NCBI GenBank assembly: GCA_017470605.1
Contig: JAFUYH010000001.1
Location: 1-57,432 of the forward strand
Source of the DNA: Treponema sp.
GTDB lineage: Bacteria; Spirochaetota; Spirochaetia; Treponematales; Treponemataceae
Direction of reading: 5' to 3'
DNA length: 57,432 nucleotides
Part shown: piece by piece, positions 42,961-50,814 of the stretch
How the letters are laid out: the number at the start of each line of letters is the position of its first letter
Numbering within the stretch: position 1 is the first letter of the stretch
The notes under the pieces: model-generated
What the model saw: the letters and a program-made list of their open reading frames with translations, nothing else
The model's database searches: none
Told to the model about the DNA's origin: nothing
Position numbers and translations under genes: made by a program

Positions 42961-44028
42961 AGTCTTAAAGTCAGCCATTATTTCTATGGAAGATTTTAAT
43001 CCTTCTGAATAAAGCATTTCACCCTTTTTTGTGATTAAGATAAAGTCAAAATCAGGATTTTCTTTCCAGAATGTAAGAGCGCCATCTTTTCCCATGACAA
43101 AAAGAGAAGTGCTGAGGGCGTCTGCGTAAGTTCCGCTCGGGCAGATAATGGTAACGCTTTCTAAATCACTCTGGCTGGGGCGGCCTGTCTTGGGGTCAAA
43201 AATATGAATATAACGATTGCCGTCCTGGTCATCAAAAAAACGCTCATAACCGCCGCTTGTTACAACCGCCTTGTTTTCTATGCAAAGAGCGGCCGCAACT
43301 CCTTCTTCAAAAGGATTCCGCACGCCTACCTTCCATAAAGTTCCGTCTGCCTTAGTTCCCAGAGCCTGAATGTTTCCGCCAAAATCTAAAAGGGCAGACT
43401 TAATTCCCAGACCTCCCAAAATTTCAACGGCTCTGTCTGCGGCATAGCCTTTTCCAAGGGCTCCAAAATCAAGGGCCATGCCGGCAGGAAGTTTTGCTCC
43501 CTCTGCCCCGGAAAGGTTCACCGCCGAAAAATCAGTTTTTTCCAGAAGTTCTGCAATTCTTTGCTCAGAAGGCACTTTGTAAAGCCCGGTCGTAAATCCC
43601 CATTCACGAATTAAAGGATAAAGGGCAGGATTTAAGGCACCGCCAGTCTTTTCATACATAAGTTTTGAAAAGTCATAGAGTTTTATAAAATCAGAAGAAA
43701 GATTTTTGATTTCAACAGAAGATTCTGAGCCGAAAAGCAGTTCTTCCCCTACCTCACTGGAGCCGCTTAAACTTAAATGATTAAGCCTGTAAACCTGGCT
43801 TTCTGGAATTGTCGTAGAAAAAATGTTTTCCAGCCTTTCAATTTCTGTTTTTACAGCAAGACAGGCCCCCTTCCCACTCTTTGCGGAATCAGCATAAAGG
43901 GAAACCGTCATAAAAGTGTTCATCGCCTGAAAGGAATCTGAATATTTTGACTGGACACAGGAAATAAAGACAGACCCGGAAATCAGAAGCAATATTACAG
44001 GGAAAAGTTTTTTACGCAAAAAGTTCAC
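42934..44028 (-). CDS. apbE: FAD:protein FMN transferase lipoprotein
   Basis: This 364-residue lipoprotein covalently attaches FMN to Thr/Ser of exported target proteins, or hydrolyses FAD (Ftp activity in the syphilis treponeme). The motifs are AMNTFMTVSLYA, ALDFGALGKGYAADRA, LLDFGGNIQALG, SGGYERFF, YIHIFDPKTGRP and ADALSTSLFVMG. The lipobox is VFISC. I choose GTG 44028, giving MNFLRKKLFPVILLL, because a promoter (TTGAAA, 17 bp, TAGATT) ends 7 nt before it. The TTG at 44064 would lie inside the -35. It is next to the NusG-II/Gx-transporter pair. No target with a D-G-x-T/S-G-A-T motif was seen in this window. Confidence 0.93.
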   Translation of the reverse strand: MNFLRKKLFPVILLLISGSVFISCVQSKYSDSFQAMNTFMTVSLYADSAKSGKGACLAVKTEIERLENIFSTTIPESQVYRLNHLSLSGSSEVGEELLFGSESSVEIKNLSSDFIKLYDFSKLMYEKTGGALNPALYPLIREWGFTTGLYKVPSEQRIAELLEKTDFSAVNLSGAEGAKLPAGMALDFGALGKGYAADRAVEILGGLGIKSALLDFGGNIQALGTKADGTLWKVGVRNPFEEGVAAALCIENKAVVTSGGYERFFDDQDGNRYIHIFDPKTGRPSQSDLESVTIICPSGTYADALSTSLFVMGKDGALTFWKENPDFDFILITKKGEMLYSEGLKSSIEIMADFKTSECTVDSF

Positions 44029-44035
44029 AGAAAAA

Positions 44036-44086
44036 AATCTAACAAAAATATCAGTGATTTTCAATCAGCATTTTTCATGTTATAAT
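44036..44086. promoter_or_regulatory. Divergent overlapping promoters of apbE and the EEP-family gene
   Basis: For apbE (minus): TTGAAA (44064-44059), 17 bp, TAGATT (44041-44036), 7 nt, GTG 44028. For the plus-strand gene: TTTTCA (44058-44063), 17 bp, TATAAT (44081-44086), 6 nt, ATG 44093. The two -35 hexamers lie on the same bases, so polymerase can serve only one gene at a time. Confidence 0.6.
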
Positions 44087-44092
44087 TCTGAT

Positions 44093-45169
44093 ATGAAAAA
44101 GAAATTATTTTTTATTATCCCGGCAGCCATTATTGGCGCAGTAATTCTGTTTGCGGTTTTATTTATTCTTGTACTGACTGTAATTGAATACAGACCAAAA
44201 GCCGTAGAAGACCTTAACTTTACAAGCGGAAAGATTCAGCTGGAAAAAGGCAGAAACGTAAGCCTGCTCAGCTGGAACATAGGCTATGCAGGACTTGGAA
44301 AAGACGAAGACTTTTTTATGGACGGAGGAAAAAAAGTCCGCCCTGATTCAAAAAAGACGGTAGAAAAATATTTTGACGGAATTAAAAAGACAATCCGCGA
44401 AAATCCTACAGATATAATTTTTATTCAGGAAATAGACGTAAAATCAAAACGAACCTGGCGCATAAACGAATTTGAAGCCCTAAAGGCTGATACACAAAAA
44501 GCAGGCTCCTTTGCCTATAATTACAAGTGCGCTTACGTTCCTTTTCCACTGCCAACAATCGGGCATGTAGAAAGCGGACTTTCAATCCTTACAAATTATG
44601 AAACCACTTCTGCCCAGCGCCTCTCCCTCCCGGTTCCTTTTAAATGGCCGGTTCGCCTTGCAAACCTTAAACGCTGTATTCTTGCAAGCAGAATTCCTGT
44701 TTATGAAGACGGCAAGGCAACAGGAAAAGAACTTGTTCTGGCAGATTTTCATCTGGAAGCCTTTGATAATGGAGAAGGAAAAATTGCCCAGACAAAGGCA
44801 CTTAAAGAATTTATTGATTCTGAATATACAAAGGGCAACTATGTAATTGCAGGCGGTGATTTTAACCAGAGATTCCCGGGTTCTACTGCATTCCCTGCAA
44901 AATGGCTGGACGGCTGGCTTCCCGGTCAGCTGGATGCAGACATGCTTGATGAAGGATGGGCTTTTGTTTTTGATGATTCCAAACCTACCTGCCGCGCCAA
45001 CGCACGTGAATATAACGATGAAGACGCCCGTGCCCACAACTGGCAGTATCATGTAATAGACGGATTTATCATTTCACCAAACATTCAAAAAGTTTCCATG
45101 AATGTTATTGATGAAGATTTCCAGAATTCTGACCACAATCCGGTTTTGATGAACTTTATCCTGAAATAA
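44093..45169 (+). CDS. Membrane-anchored endonuclease/exonuclease/phosphatase family protein
   Basis: This 358-residue protein has an N-terminal helix (LFFIIPAAIIGAVILFAVLFILVLTVI) and an exported EEP (DNase I-like) domain: SLLSWNIGYAG, DIIFIQEID, LVLADFHLEA, GGDFNQRF and the closing NSDHNPVLMNF. All catalytic positions (Asn, Glu, His/Asp, Asp-Asn, Asp-His) are present. Members cleave phosphodiesters in DNA, inositol lipids or sphingomyelin, and the substrate cannot be told. ATG 44093 is preferred: TATAAT lies 6 nt upstream, no ribosome binding site is seen, and an upstream ATT frame is not credible. It overlaps the pseudouridine synthase gene by 1 bp. Confidence 0.88.
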   Translation: MKKKLFFIIPAAIIGAVILFAVLFILVLTVIEYRPKAVEDLNFTSGKIQLEKGRNVSLLSWNIGYAGLGKDEDFFMDGGKKVRPDSKKTVEKYFDGIKKTIRENPTDIIFIQEIDVKSKRTWRINEFEALKADTQKAGSFAYNYKCAYVPFPLPTIGHVESGLSILTNYETTSAQRLSLPVPFKWPVRLANLKRCILASRIPVYEDGKATGKELVLADFHLEAFDNGEGKIAQTKALKEFIDSEYTKGNYVIAGGDFNQRFPGSTAFPAKWLDGWLPGQLDADMLDEGWAFVFDDSKPTCRANAREYNDEDARAHNWQYHVIDGFIISPNIQKVSMNVIDEDFQNSDHNPVLMNFILK

Positions 45170-45768
45170 TGGAACTTTCAAAAAAAGAAATTTATCTGAT
45201 TATGAACAAGCCTGCGGGATATGTCTGTTCCGCAGTTTCAGATTCTCACAAAACCGTATATGATCTTCTTTCAGAGGAACTTAGAGGATTAGTTCAGGGG
45301 GCAAAAAGGGGGCAGCGCCTGCATACAATAGGAAGATTGGATTGCGACACATCCGGCCTTTTGCTTTTTACAACAGACGGACACTTTTCTCACAAAATTG
45401 CAGCGTCAAAAGAAATTGGCGGCTGCGGTCTTACAAAAAGCTATCTTGCTGAACTTAAAAAAATCCTTTCCCAGAAAGAAATGGAAGAATACATAAAGAA
45501 AGCCCATGAAGGACTTCTTCTGCCCGCTGAAAAAAAATTCCCTGAACAAAAAGCAAAGCCTGCCTTACTCACTTTTTTAACAGATTCATTATGTAAAGTT
45601 ACAGTTCAGGAAGGAAAATTTCATGAAGTCAGGAGAATTTTTCGCGCCCTGGGAAATGAAGTTTTAACACTGGAGCGAATTTCTATAGGAAAGCTGACTC
45701 TTCCACCGGACCTGCAGGCAGGGCAGTGGCGCAACATGACAGAAGAAGAAATAAAGGCACTTATATAG
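45169..45768 (+). CDS. RsuA-like pseudouridine synthase without S4 domain
   Basis: This 199-residue RNA pseudouridine synthase of the RsuA/RluE type has the catalytic motif HTIGRLDCDTSGLLLFTTDG (catalytic Asp in GRLD) and the closing motif EGKFHEVRRIFRALGNEVLTLERISIG. It starts directly with the catalytic domain (IYLIMNKPAGYVCS), so the usual N-terminal S4 RNA-binding domain is absent. The ATG shares an A with the upstream TAA (TAATG), so the two genes are coupled. The target is probably rRNA, possibly 16S U516 or a 23S site. It overlaps the convergent tatD by 8 bp. Confidence 0.9.
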   Translation: MELSKKEIYLIMNKPAGYVCSAVSDSHKTVYDLLSEELRGLVQGAKRGQRLHTIGRLDCDTSGLLLFTTDGHFSHKIAASKEIGGCGLTKSYLAELKKILSQKEMEEYIKKAHEGLLLPAEKKFPEQKAKPALLTFLTDSLCKVTVQEGKFHEVRRIFRALGNEVLTLERISIGKLTLPPDLQAGQWRNMTEEEIKALI

Positions 45769-46654
45769 AGAAAAGCCTTTTGATATTTTCGTCCACCAGA
45801 TTGCTCAGAGCCTCCGGCGTAGAATCGCGAACCTGAGCGGCAAAATTATATACGTGTTCAATGTTTACAGGAGTGTTGATTGTACCCCGCAGAGGCACAG
45901 GAGCCAGATAAGGCGAATCAGTTTCACACAAAAAGCGGTCAGCAGGCACAAAACGCAAAAGTTCTTTTACGGCTTCCAGTTTTGCCTTTTTGTTATAGGT
46001 AATTGCCCCTCCAAAAGCCAGGTACCAGCCCCGGTCCAAAAAGGCTCTTGCTTCATCTATGCCGTAACTATAACAGTGGATAATTCCCTTATCATAGCCA
46101 GTGTTTTTTATACAGTCCAGAGTATCTTCAAAACCGTCACGGCTATGAACAATTACCGGCAGCGAAAGTTCTCTGGCAAGTTCCAGCTGGGCTTCAAAAA
46201 GTTCACGCTCCCCCCGGTAAGTCTGCTCGTCAAAATCGCTTTCACAGCGTCCGTCTGCCCCGGAAGGATTCCAGTGGTGGTCAATTCCGCACTCCCCCAC
46301 CGCAACAATCCGCCGGTGCAAAGTGTCCTGCTCTCCGTCAGCTTCCGCAGCCTCAATTGCCGCCCGCAAAGCCTTCATCTGACCTTCTCTATCGTGAATT
46401 GCCCCCACATCAGGCCAGATTCCAGCAGAAAAATACATAAAGCCCCGGGCCCGCTCTGCCAGCCTGCCATTTTCCTCTGTTATGCCGGCAATAGACCTCT
46501 CCACACAGGCCTGCCGCCCCGCAAGGTCATCACACTTTGTCCCAATATCAAGTCCAAAAAAACATTCCCGCCGCGCCATTTCGCTAAGTACAGCAGAGCC
46601 ATCTATTCCGTCATTGCAAAAATGCTCAAAATGAAAATGAGTATCGCTAAACAT
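45761..46654 (-). CDS. tatD: TatD-family metal-dependent hydrolase
   Basis: This 297-residue TIM-barrel metallohydrolase has the metal motifs DTHFHFE, GECGIDHHW, VIVHSRDGFEDTL, IIHCYSYG and CETDSPYLAPVPLRG. TatD enzymes are 3'-5' exonucleases and D-Tyr-tRNA-like deacylases. The insertion between strands one and two (about residues 45-110, with GEQDTLHRR) is longer than usual. Local G+C is clearly higher than in the neighbouring lipoprotein gene. No Shine-Dalgarno sequence is visible before ATG 46654. Confidence 0.92.
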   Translation of the reverse strand: MFSDTHFHFEHFCNDGIDGSAVLSEMARRECFFGLDIGTKCDDLAGRQACVERSIAGITEENGRLAERARGFMYFSAGIWPDVGAIHDREGQMKALRAAIEAAEADGEQDTLHRRIVAVGECGIDHHWNPSGADGRCESDFDEQTYRGERELFEAQLELARELSLPVIVHSRDGFEDTLDCIKNTGYDKGIIHCYSYGIDEARAFLDRGWYLAFGGAITYNKKAKLEAVKELLRFVPADRFLCETDSPYLAPVPLRGTINTPVNIEHVYNFAAQVRDSTPEALSNLVDENIKRLFSI

Positions 46655-46675
46655 TTAATTTACAGTCCCAGAAGA

Positions 46676-49066
46676 CTAAAGTCTTTCTATATTTAAATTG
46701 CTTATTTTATATGTACCAGCCTTAAAAGGAATGAGGCACAAATTTATATTATTTTCATTACCTATCGAATCTACAGAAAACTGGAATCTTAAAGTTCTGT
46801 TTTCACCTGCAGCAATCTGAATACCATCTATAAAGATATCATGATAAAAAGCATCAGAGTCTGAAGAAGCTCCAAAAATATCATATTCAAATTTAGTAAT
46901 ATCCATAGAAGGTGTTAAAACAAAACTTATCATATAAGTCTGCCCCTCTTCAAAATCAAAAATCCGCTTTTTAAACTGCAATTCATAAACGTCATTATCA
47001 AAATCATTATCCAGCGTAAATTCACACTCGCTTTCGCTAACTGCCTTAAAATTAGTCGCACTTTTTTTCAGCGACCATTCGTTTTCAAAACAGGAGTAAT
47101 AAACTTCCCAGTTGTTTCCTAAAGAATCATTACCAGAAATCAAGCTGTAAGGACTTTTTTCACCTTTGTAGTCTTCCTGGGTGCTGATAGGTCTGATATT
47201 ATACCGCAGGTCATAACCGGAAATGATAAAATCGAAGGCGGCAGAAATAAAGAAGGTATCATAAGCAGAGATTTTCTCTTCTCCATACATAACAATTCTG
47301 TCCAGACTGCAAGGATTCATAATCTCTGCAAGGTCTAATAAAGATGAAGATGCCATCATATCAATTGTCGTCATGCCCAGGAAATTTACTTCTCCAGAAA
47401 AATCTACTTTTCCGCTCCAAAGCTGCAGGAAAAGATTGAGGTTTTCATAACGGGCTGCCTGTTCTTCAGTAACAATATTTGGCAAATCACCGTTAATATA
47501 GAAAGTATATTTGTCATCTTCTGCACTGCCATCATAATTAATTTCTACATCAGTATTATTCCACATATCATAATCATATATTTTTCCAATTCCGCCGCCA
47601 GCCTTGCACCAGACTTTTTCATCCAGATACTGATAACCGGAACCAATCTTTTCACTGTCACCGTTCAGTCTGAAAGTGTAAAGTTTACCAGCCTCTGTAA
47701 AAGGGAATATATATTCATAACTTGGATTCTCCAAATCTGGAGCTCCGTTAAAATCATTAATATGAATACTGATGCCGGACTCCAGTTCTTCAACATTAGT
47801 CCAGTCTGTATTAAAGCCACATTCATCATCCAAAATCTTTACAGTAATCTTAATACCTTCACTGCAGGCTTCTACACTGATATGATCATTATTTTTATAT
47901 TCCTCAGGCTTTGAAAAAGCAGATACAGGAGAATATATTAAACTTGTAATAAATTTCTGGTCAGGATATTCGGCAAGGATAAATTCGCAGCTTGCGCTTG
48001 CAAAAATATATGGATAAGGGTTGGCTTTTACAATATTGTCCTTTGAAATTTCCCACCAGCTGAAACCGTTTTTTATAAGAGAAGATACAGAAGAGCGTGA
48101 ATCATTCTGTTTTCCATCCTCATAGCTTATGACAGGAATAACATAATCTGCAATCCAGTACTTCCAGTAGTATTCACCATCATTATAACTGTCCATTCCC
48201 CACATTCTTGCTTTTACATCAATAGAAGTAAAGACATTATTCTTGATGGCCTCTTCCTTAAAGATTCCGAAGAAATCTGATTCAGTTTTCCACAGGCCAG
48301 ATTCCGTATCTAAAGAGGCATCCTTATAATAGTCACTGGTATAGCCAAAATTTTCTGATTTTTCAGCAGCGCCGCCTATCAAGAAAGTTTCTGTAATGGA
48401 TAATTCATCCGAATTGTATTTATAAAAACGGCAGGTAACTTCGTATTCTTCGCCGGCTTCTGTAAAAGGATTATAAATTACAACAGGCTTATCCTTTTCC
48501 GGAATTTTCTGAGGATAAAGCCTTATCCAGTCAGGATTATTAACATTTCTGAAATCAATATTTATTTCATCCCAGACACAGTCTCCATCAATGTAATTGA
48601 TGGTCACTTCTGTTCCTTTTTCATCACTTTTTGCATATACATGAGCACTGCCTGCTTCTAAGGAAATAAGAGAGCCGTCTGTTTTTTTCAGTTCAAGAGA
48701 AACGTCTTTTTTTTCACCTTCCTCAACAGAAACTTCACAGCTTCCCTTATAGCACAGAATCTTATCTGAATTGTAGGCAGAACCTGTTATCGTATATTTT
48801 CCGGCTTTAGCAGGGGAAAGTCTTATCGTTTCTCCGCTTTTTCCAGAAAGTTCACTTTTGCTTCCAGATTCGTGCAGGAATTCAATCGTATAGTTGTATG
48901 AGATTTCTTCTGCCGCTCTTGCATTTGATTCCATAAAAGGAAGTGTTAAAGAAAGACTGCTATTTGATTTGCCATGAGGATTTATAAGACCAGCACAGGA
49001 AATAAGAAGAATTAAAGTAGAAAACAAAGTAAAGATGAAAAATAATTTTTCAGAAAGCCTTTTCAT
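46676..49066 (-). CDS. Large lipoprotein with a duplicated domain and a carbohydrate-binding-like C-terminus
   Basis: This 796-residue lipoprotein has a lipobox (LILLISC, Cys24). An Ig-like segment (about 55-130) precedes two similar domains, recognisable from WIRLYPQKI...IYNPFTEAGEEYEVTCRFY (about 180-220) and GISIHINDF...YIFPFTEAGKLYTFRLNG (about 420-460). The C-terminal 200 residues end with FDFEEGQTYMISFVLTPS...FQFSVDS...AGTYKISNLNIERL. That is the pattern of CBM4/9-like carbohydrate-binding domains. I recognise no catalytic site. A glycan-binding surface role is inferred only. GGGTG lies 4 nt before ATG 49066. TATAAT on the minus strand at about 49080-49085 is the likely -10. Confidence 0.7.
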   Translation of the reverse strand: MKRLSEKLFFIFTLFSTLILLISCAGLINPHGKSNSSLSLTLPFMESNARAAEEISYNYTIEFLHESGSKSELSGKSGETIRLSPAKAGKYTITGSAYNSDKILCYKGSCEVSVEEGEKKDVSLELKKTDGSLISLEAGSAHVYAKSDEKGTEVTINYIDGDCVWDEINIDFRNVNNPDWIRLYPQKIPEKDKPVVIYNPFTEAGEEYEVTCRFYKYNSDELSITETFLIGGAAEKSENFGYTSDYYKDASLDTESGLWKTESDFFGIFKEEAIKNNVFTSIDVKARMWGMDSYNDGEYYWKYWIADYVIPVISYEDGKQNDSRSSVSSLIKNGFSWWEISKDNIVKANPYPYIFASASCEFILAEYPDQKFITSLIYSPVSAFSKPEEYKNNDHISVEACSEGIKITVKILDDECGFNTDWTNVEELESGISIHINDFNGAPDLENPSYEYIFPFTEAGKLYTFRLNGDSEKIGSGYQYLDEKVWCKAGGGIGKIYDYDMWNNTDVEINYDGSAEDDKYTFYINGDLPNIVTEEQAARYENLNLFLQLWSGKVDFSGEVNFLGMTTIDMMASSSLLDLAEIMNPCSLDRIVMYGEEKISAYDTFFISAAFDFIISGYDLRYNIRPISTQEDYKGEKSPYSLISGNDSLGNNWEVYYSCFENEWSLKKSATNFKAVSESECEFTLDNDFDNDVYELQFKKRIFDFEEGQTYMISFVLTPSMDITKFEYDIFGASSDSDAFYHDIFIDGIQIAAGENRTLRFQFSVDSIGNENNINLCLIPFKAGTYKISNLNIERL

Positions 49067-49120
49067 AACACACCCTTTTTATTATATAGGATATAAGCAA
49101 AAGGACTTTTTTTCAACTAA

Positions 49121-49156
49121 TGATTTTGCGGGTGATTTTGTGGGTGATTTTGCGGG
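49121..49156. repeat. Three 12-bp direct repeats in a divergent intergenic region
   Basis: TGATTTTGCGGG, TGATTTTGTGGG and TGATTTTGCGGG follow one another. They lie between the lipoprotein promoter and the promoter of the gene at 49245. They could be a protein-binding array or a slippage-prone spacer. Confidence 0.8.
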
Positions 49157-49209
49157 GCAGTGAAACCAGGGCTGAAAAGGCTTTAGGGTTTGAACATTTT
49201 CTAATGCGT

Positions 49210-49238
49210 TTGCCCAGAGACAGAGAAACTGCTATAAT
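49210..49238 (+). promoter_or_regulatory. Predicted leaderless promoter of the gene at 49245
   Basis: TTGCCC (49210-49215), 17 bp and TATAAT (49233-49238) are followed by 6 nt and ATG 49245. There is no Shine-Dalgarno sequence. Confidence 0.65.
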
Positions 49239-49244
49239 GAGCCT

Positions 49245-49649
49245 ATGACTGATATAAATAAATTCCTTACAGATTTACAGAAAACCCTTAAGCATGACCG
49301 CCAGAACAACGGCGGAAAATCTGATTATAACCGCGTTAAAAATGACATACAGAGACTTTTTGAGCGTAACGCTTCTGCTGTAGGGGAACTTGCAGATTCT
49401 GTTTATGAATATTGGGAAAAAGAATATATATTTCCTTCCGCTGATTTGGCATGGGAGCCTTCTGAAGAAAATCAGCAGAGACTTACGGCTTACCTTGCAT
49501 TTCTGGAAAACAGTGACGAGTATCAGGAGCTGATTTCTGATGCAGACTGGGAAGAATTCGGTCGTCTTGTAAATTTTGAAGCTGAAGAACTTGATGTGGA
49601 TGTTTTACAGGATTTGATGAAGATTCTTGTGAGCAAGGGTGCTTACTGA
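49245..49649 (+). CDS. Small acidic protein of unknown function, coupled to a radical SAM gene
   Basis: This 134-residue, mostly helical, acidic, soluble protein has no signal peptide. I recognise no domain. Features are NKFLTDLQKTLKHDRQNN at the N-terminus, and WEPSEENQQRLTAYLAFLENSDEYQELISDADWEEFGRLVNFE in the second half. Its TGA overlaps the ATG of the radical SAM gene by one base, so a joint role is likely. A well-spaced promoter ends 6 nt before the ATG. Confidence 0.75.
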   Translation: MTDINKFLTDLQKTLKHDRQNNGGKSDYNRVKNDIQRLFERNASAVGELADSVYEYWEKEYIFPSADLAWEPSEENQQRLTAYLAFLENSDEYQELISDADWEEFGRLVNFEAEELDVDVLQDLMKILVSKGAY

Positions 49650-50791
49650 TGGCGGCTTTGTCAGGCAACAGGCTGCAGGGTCAAACTGATGACTTCTACA
49701 AAGAGTGCCGCCAGTGCCCTAGGGCTTGCGGGGTGGACCGTACGGCAAGTGCGGTGGTTGAGTGCCCGACAGGGTGTATCGAAACCACCGCAGTGCAATC
49801 GAACACCGGACGACAGCGGCTTCACGCAGGCTTTTGCCGGGAACCAGCCGACCTGCGCATTGCCTTTGCGGGACTTCACTTTGGAGAAGAGCCGCTTGTG
49901 ACAGTTTTTGGCGGCAGCGGAACCATCTTTTTTACAGGCTGTACTTTGCGCTGTGCCTTCTGCCAGAATTATCAGATCAGTCAGGACGGTTTTGGCCGCC
50001 CTGTTGATAAGGCAGAGTTTGTTGATATCTGTCTGCGGCTGCAGGCGGCCGGTGCCGAAAACATAAACCTTGTAACAGGGAGCCATCACATTCCGCGGAT
50101 TGCAGAATACCTGCGGGCGGCGAGAGAAGGCGGAGTGACACTGCCCTTCTGCTGGAACTCTTCTGCTTATGAATCTGTTGAAATGCTGGAACTTTTGCGC
50201 GGACTTGTTACCATCTGGCTGCCGGATTTGAAAACTCTGGACAGCGGATTTTCAAAAACGCTCTTTGCCGCGCCAGACTACCCACAGGCAGCCACAGCCG
50301 CAATAAAATGGATAATAGAAAACAATCCTCTGAAAATTAAGGAGATTCCTGAGCCGCCGGATGCAAAGCCTGCCGAATGGGCAGAGCCGGGTCAGCCGCG
50401 GGATAAAATGATGTCTGGCGTAATTGTGCGCCACCTTTTTATGCCCGGCCACTTTGAAGAAACCGCCGATGTTCTTGCCTGGCTCAAGGAAAATGCAGAC
50501 GGACGCGCTATTATAAGTTTGATGAATCAGTATACGCCGGTGCCTTTTAAAGAAACGCCAGACAGGCTCGCCACCCGCACCGCCGCCCTGTCATCAATAG
50601 AAAACCGCCTTGTTACCGCCCAGGAAGATGCCGATATCCGCGACCTTATCGAAGCCTACGACTTTGACTATCTCTTCTACCAGGAGCTCACAGACGACAC
50701 CAGCTGGCTGCCAGACTTCCGCCGCCCACAGCCTTTCAGCAATAAACTCGCAACTCCAATCTGGCACTGCCAGCATTTCTTGACAACTTGA
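49649..50791 (+). CDS. PflA-like radical SAM protein with an in-frame repeat insertion
   Basis: This 380-residue protein is of the COG1313/PflX-type radical SAM group. The Cx3Cx2C cluster motif is FFTGCTLRCAFCQNYQIS. An N-terminal Cys-rich motif, CRQCPRACGVD, precedes it, and LVTGSHHIPRI, WLPDLKT and the closing DTSWLPDFRRP are family-like. The N-terminal motif normally continues within about six residues to GFC. Here about 30 residues separate GVDR (28-31) from GFCREP (61-66). The extra part is encoded by a palindromic repeat (49750-49792) and its flank. It does not interrupt the cluster motif. The substrate is unknown, though related enzymes activate glycyl radical enzymes. The 3' end contains the -35 of the antitoxin gene. 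Confidence 0.88.
   Translation: MAALSGNRLQGQTDDFYKECRQCPRACGVDRTASAVVECPTGCIETTAVQSNTGRQRLHAGFCREPADLRIAFAGLHFGEEPLVTVFGGSGTIFFTGCTLRCAFCQNYQISQDGFGRPVDKAEFVDICLRLQAAGAENINLVTGSHHIPRIAEYLRAAREGGVTLPFCWNSSAYESVEMLELLRGLVTIWLPDLKTLDSGFSKTLFAAPDYPQAATAAIKWIIENNPLKIKEIPEPPDAKPAEWAEPGQPRDKMMSGVIVRHLFMPGHFEETADVLAWLKENADGRAIISLMNQYTPVPFKETPDRLATRTAALSSIENRLVTAQEDADIRDLIEAYDFDYLFYQELTDDTSWLPDFRRPQPFSNKLATPIWHCQHFLTT
49750..49792. repeat. Dispersed palindromic repeat translated inside the radical SAM gene
   Basis: The arms TGCGGTGGTT (49750-49759) and AACCACCGCA (49783-49792) are a perfect 10-bp inverted repeat around a 23-nt centre that includes CCCGACAGGG. The element shares TGCGGT-N2-TTGAG and the 14-bp end TCGAAACCACCGCA with 40499-40529. 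The two differ by 12 nt in length, a multiple of three. The forms GGTTGAG and TCGAAACC recall a widespread intergenic repeat. Inside the gene it is read in frame as AVVECPTGCIETTA. Confidence 0.85.
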
Positions 50792-50808
50792 CAAGTTAAT
50801 CGTATCAT
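50780..50808 (+). promoter_or_regulatory. Promoter of the toxin-antitoxin pair with an operator palindrome
   Basis: TTGACA (50780-50785), a 17-bp spacer and TATCAT (50803-50808) are followed by 6 nt and ATG 50815. The perfect 13-bp palindrome AACTTGACAAGTT (50785-50797) sits in the spacer, right for autorepression by the antitoxin. The -35 lies within the last codons of the radical SAM gene. Confidence 0.8.
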
Positions 50809-50814
50809 ACTCTT

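Noticed and set aside
44062..44064. TTG 44064 as the apbE start
   Set aside because: It falls on the -35 hexamer. GTG 44028 is preceded by a 17-bp-spaced promoter and gives a normal lipoprotein signal.
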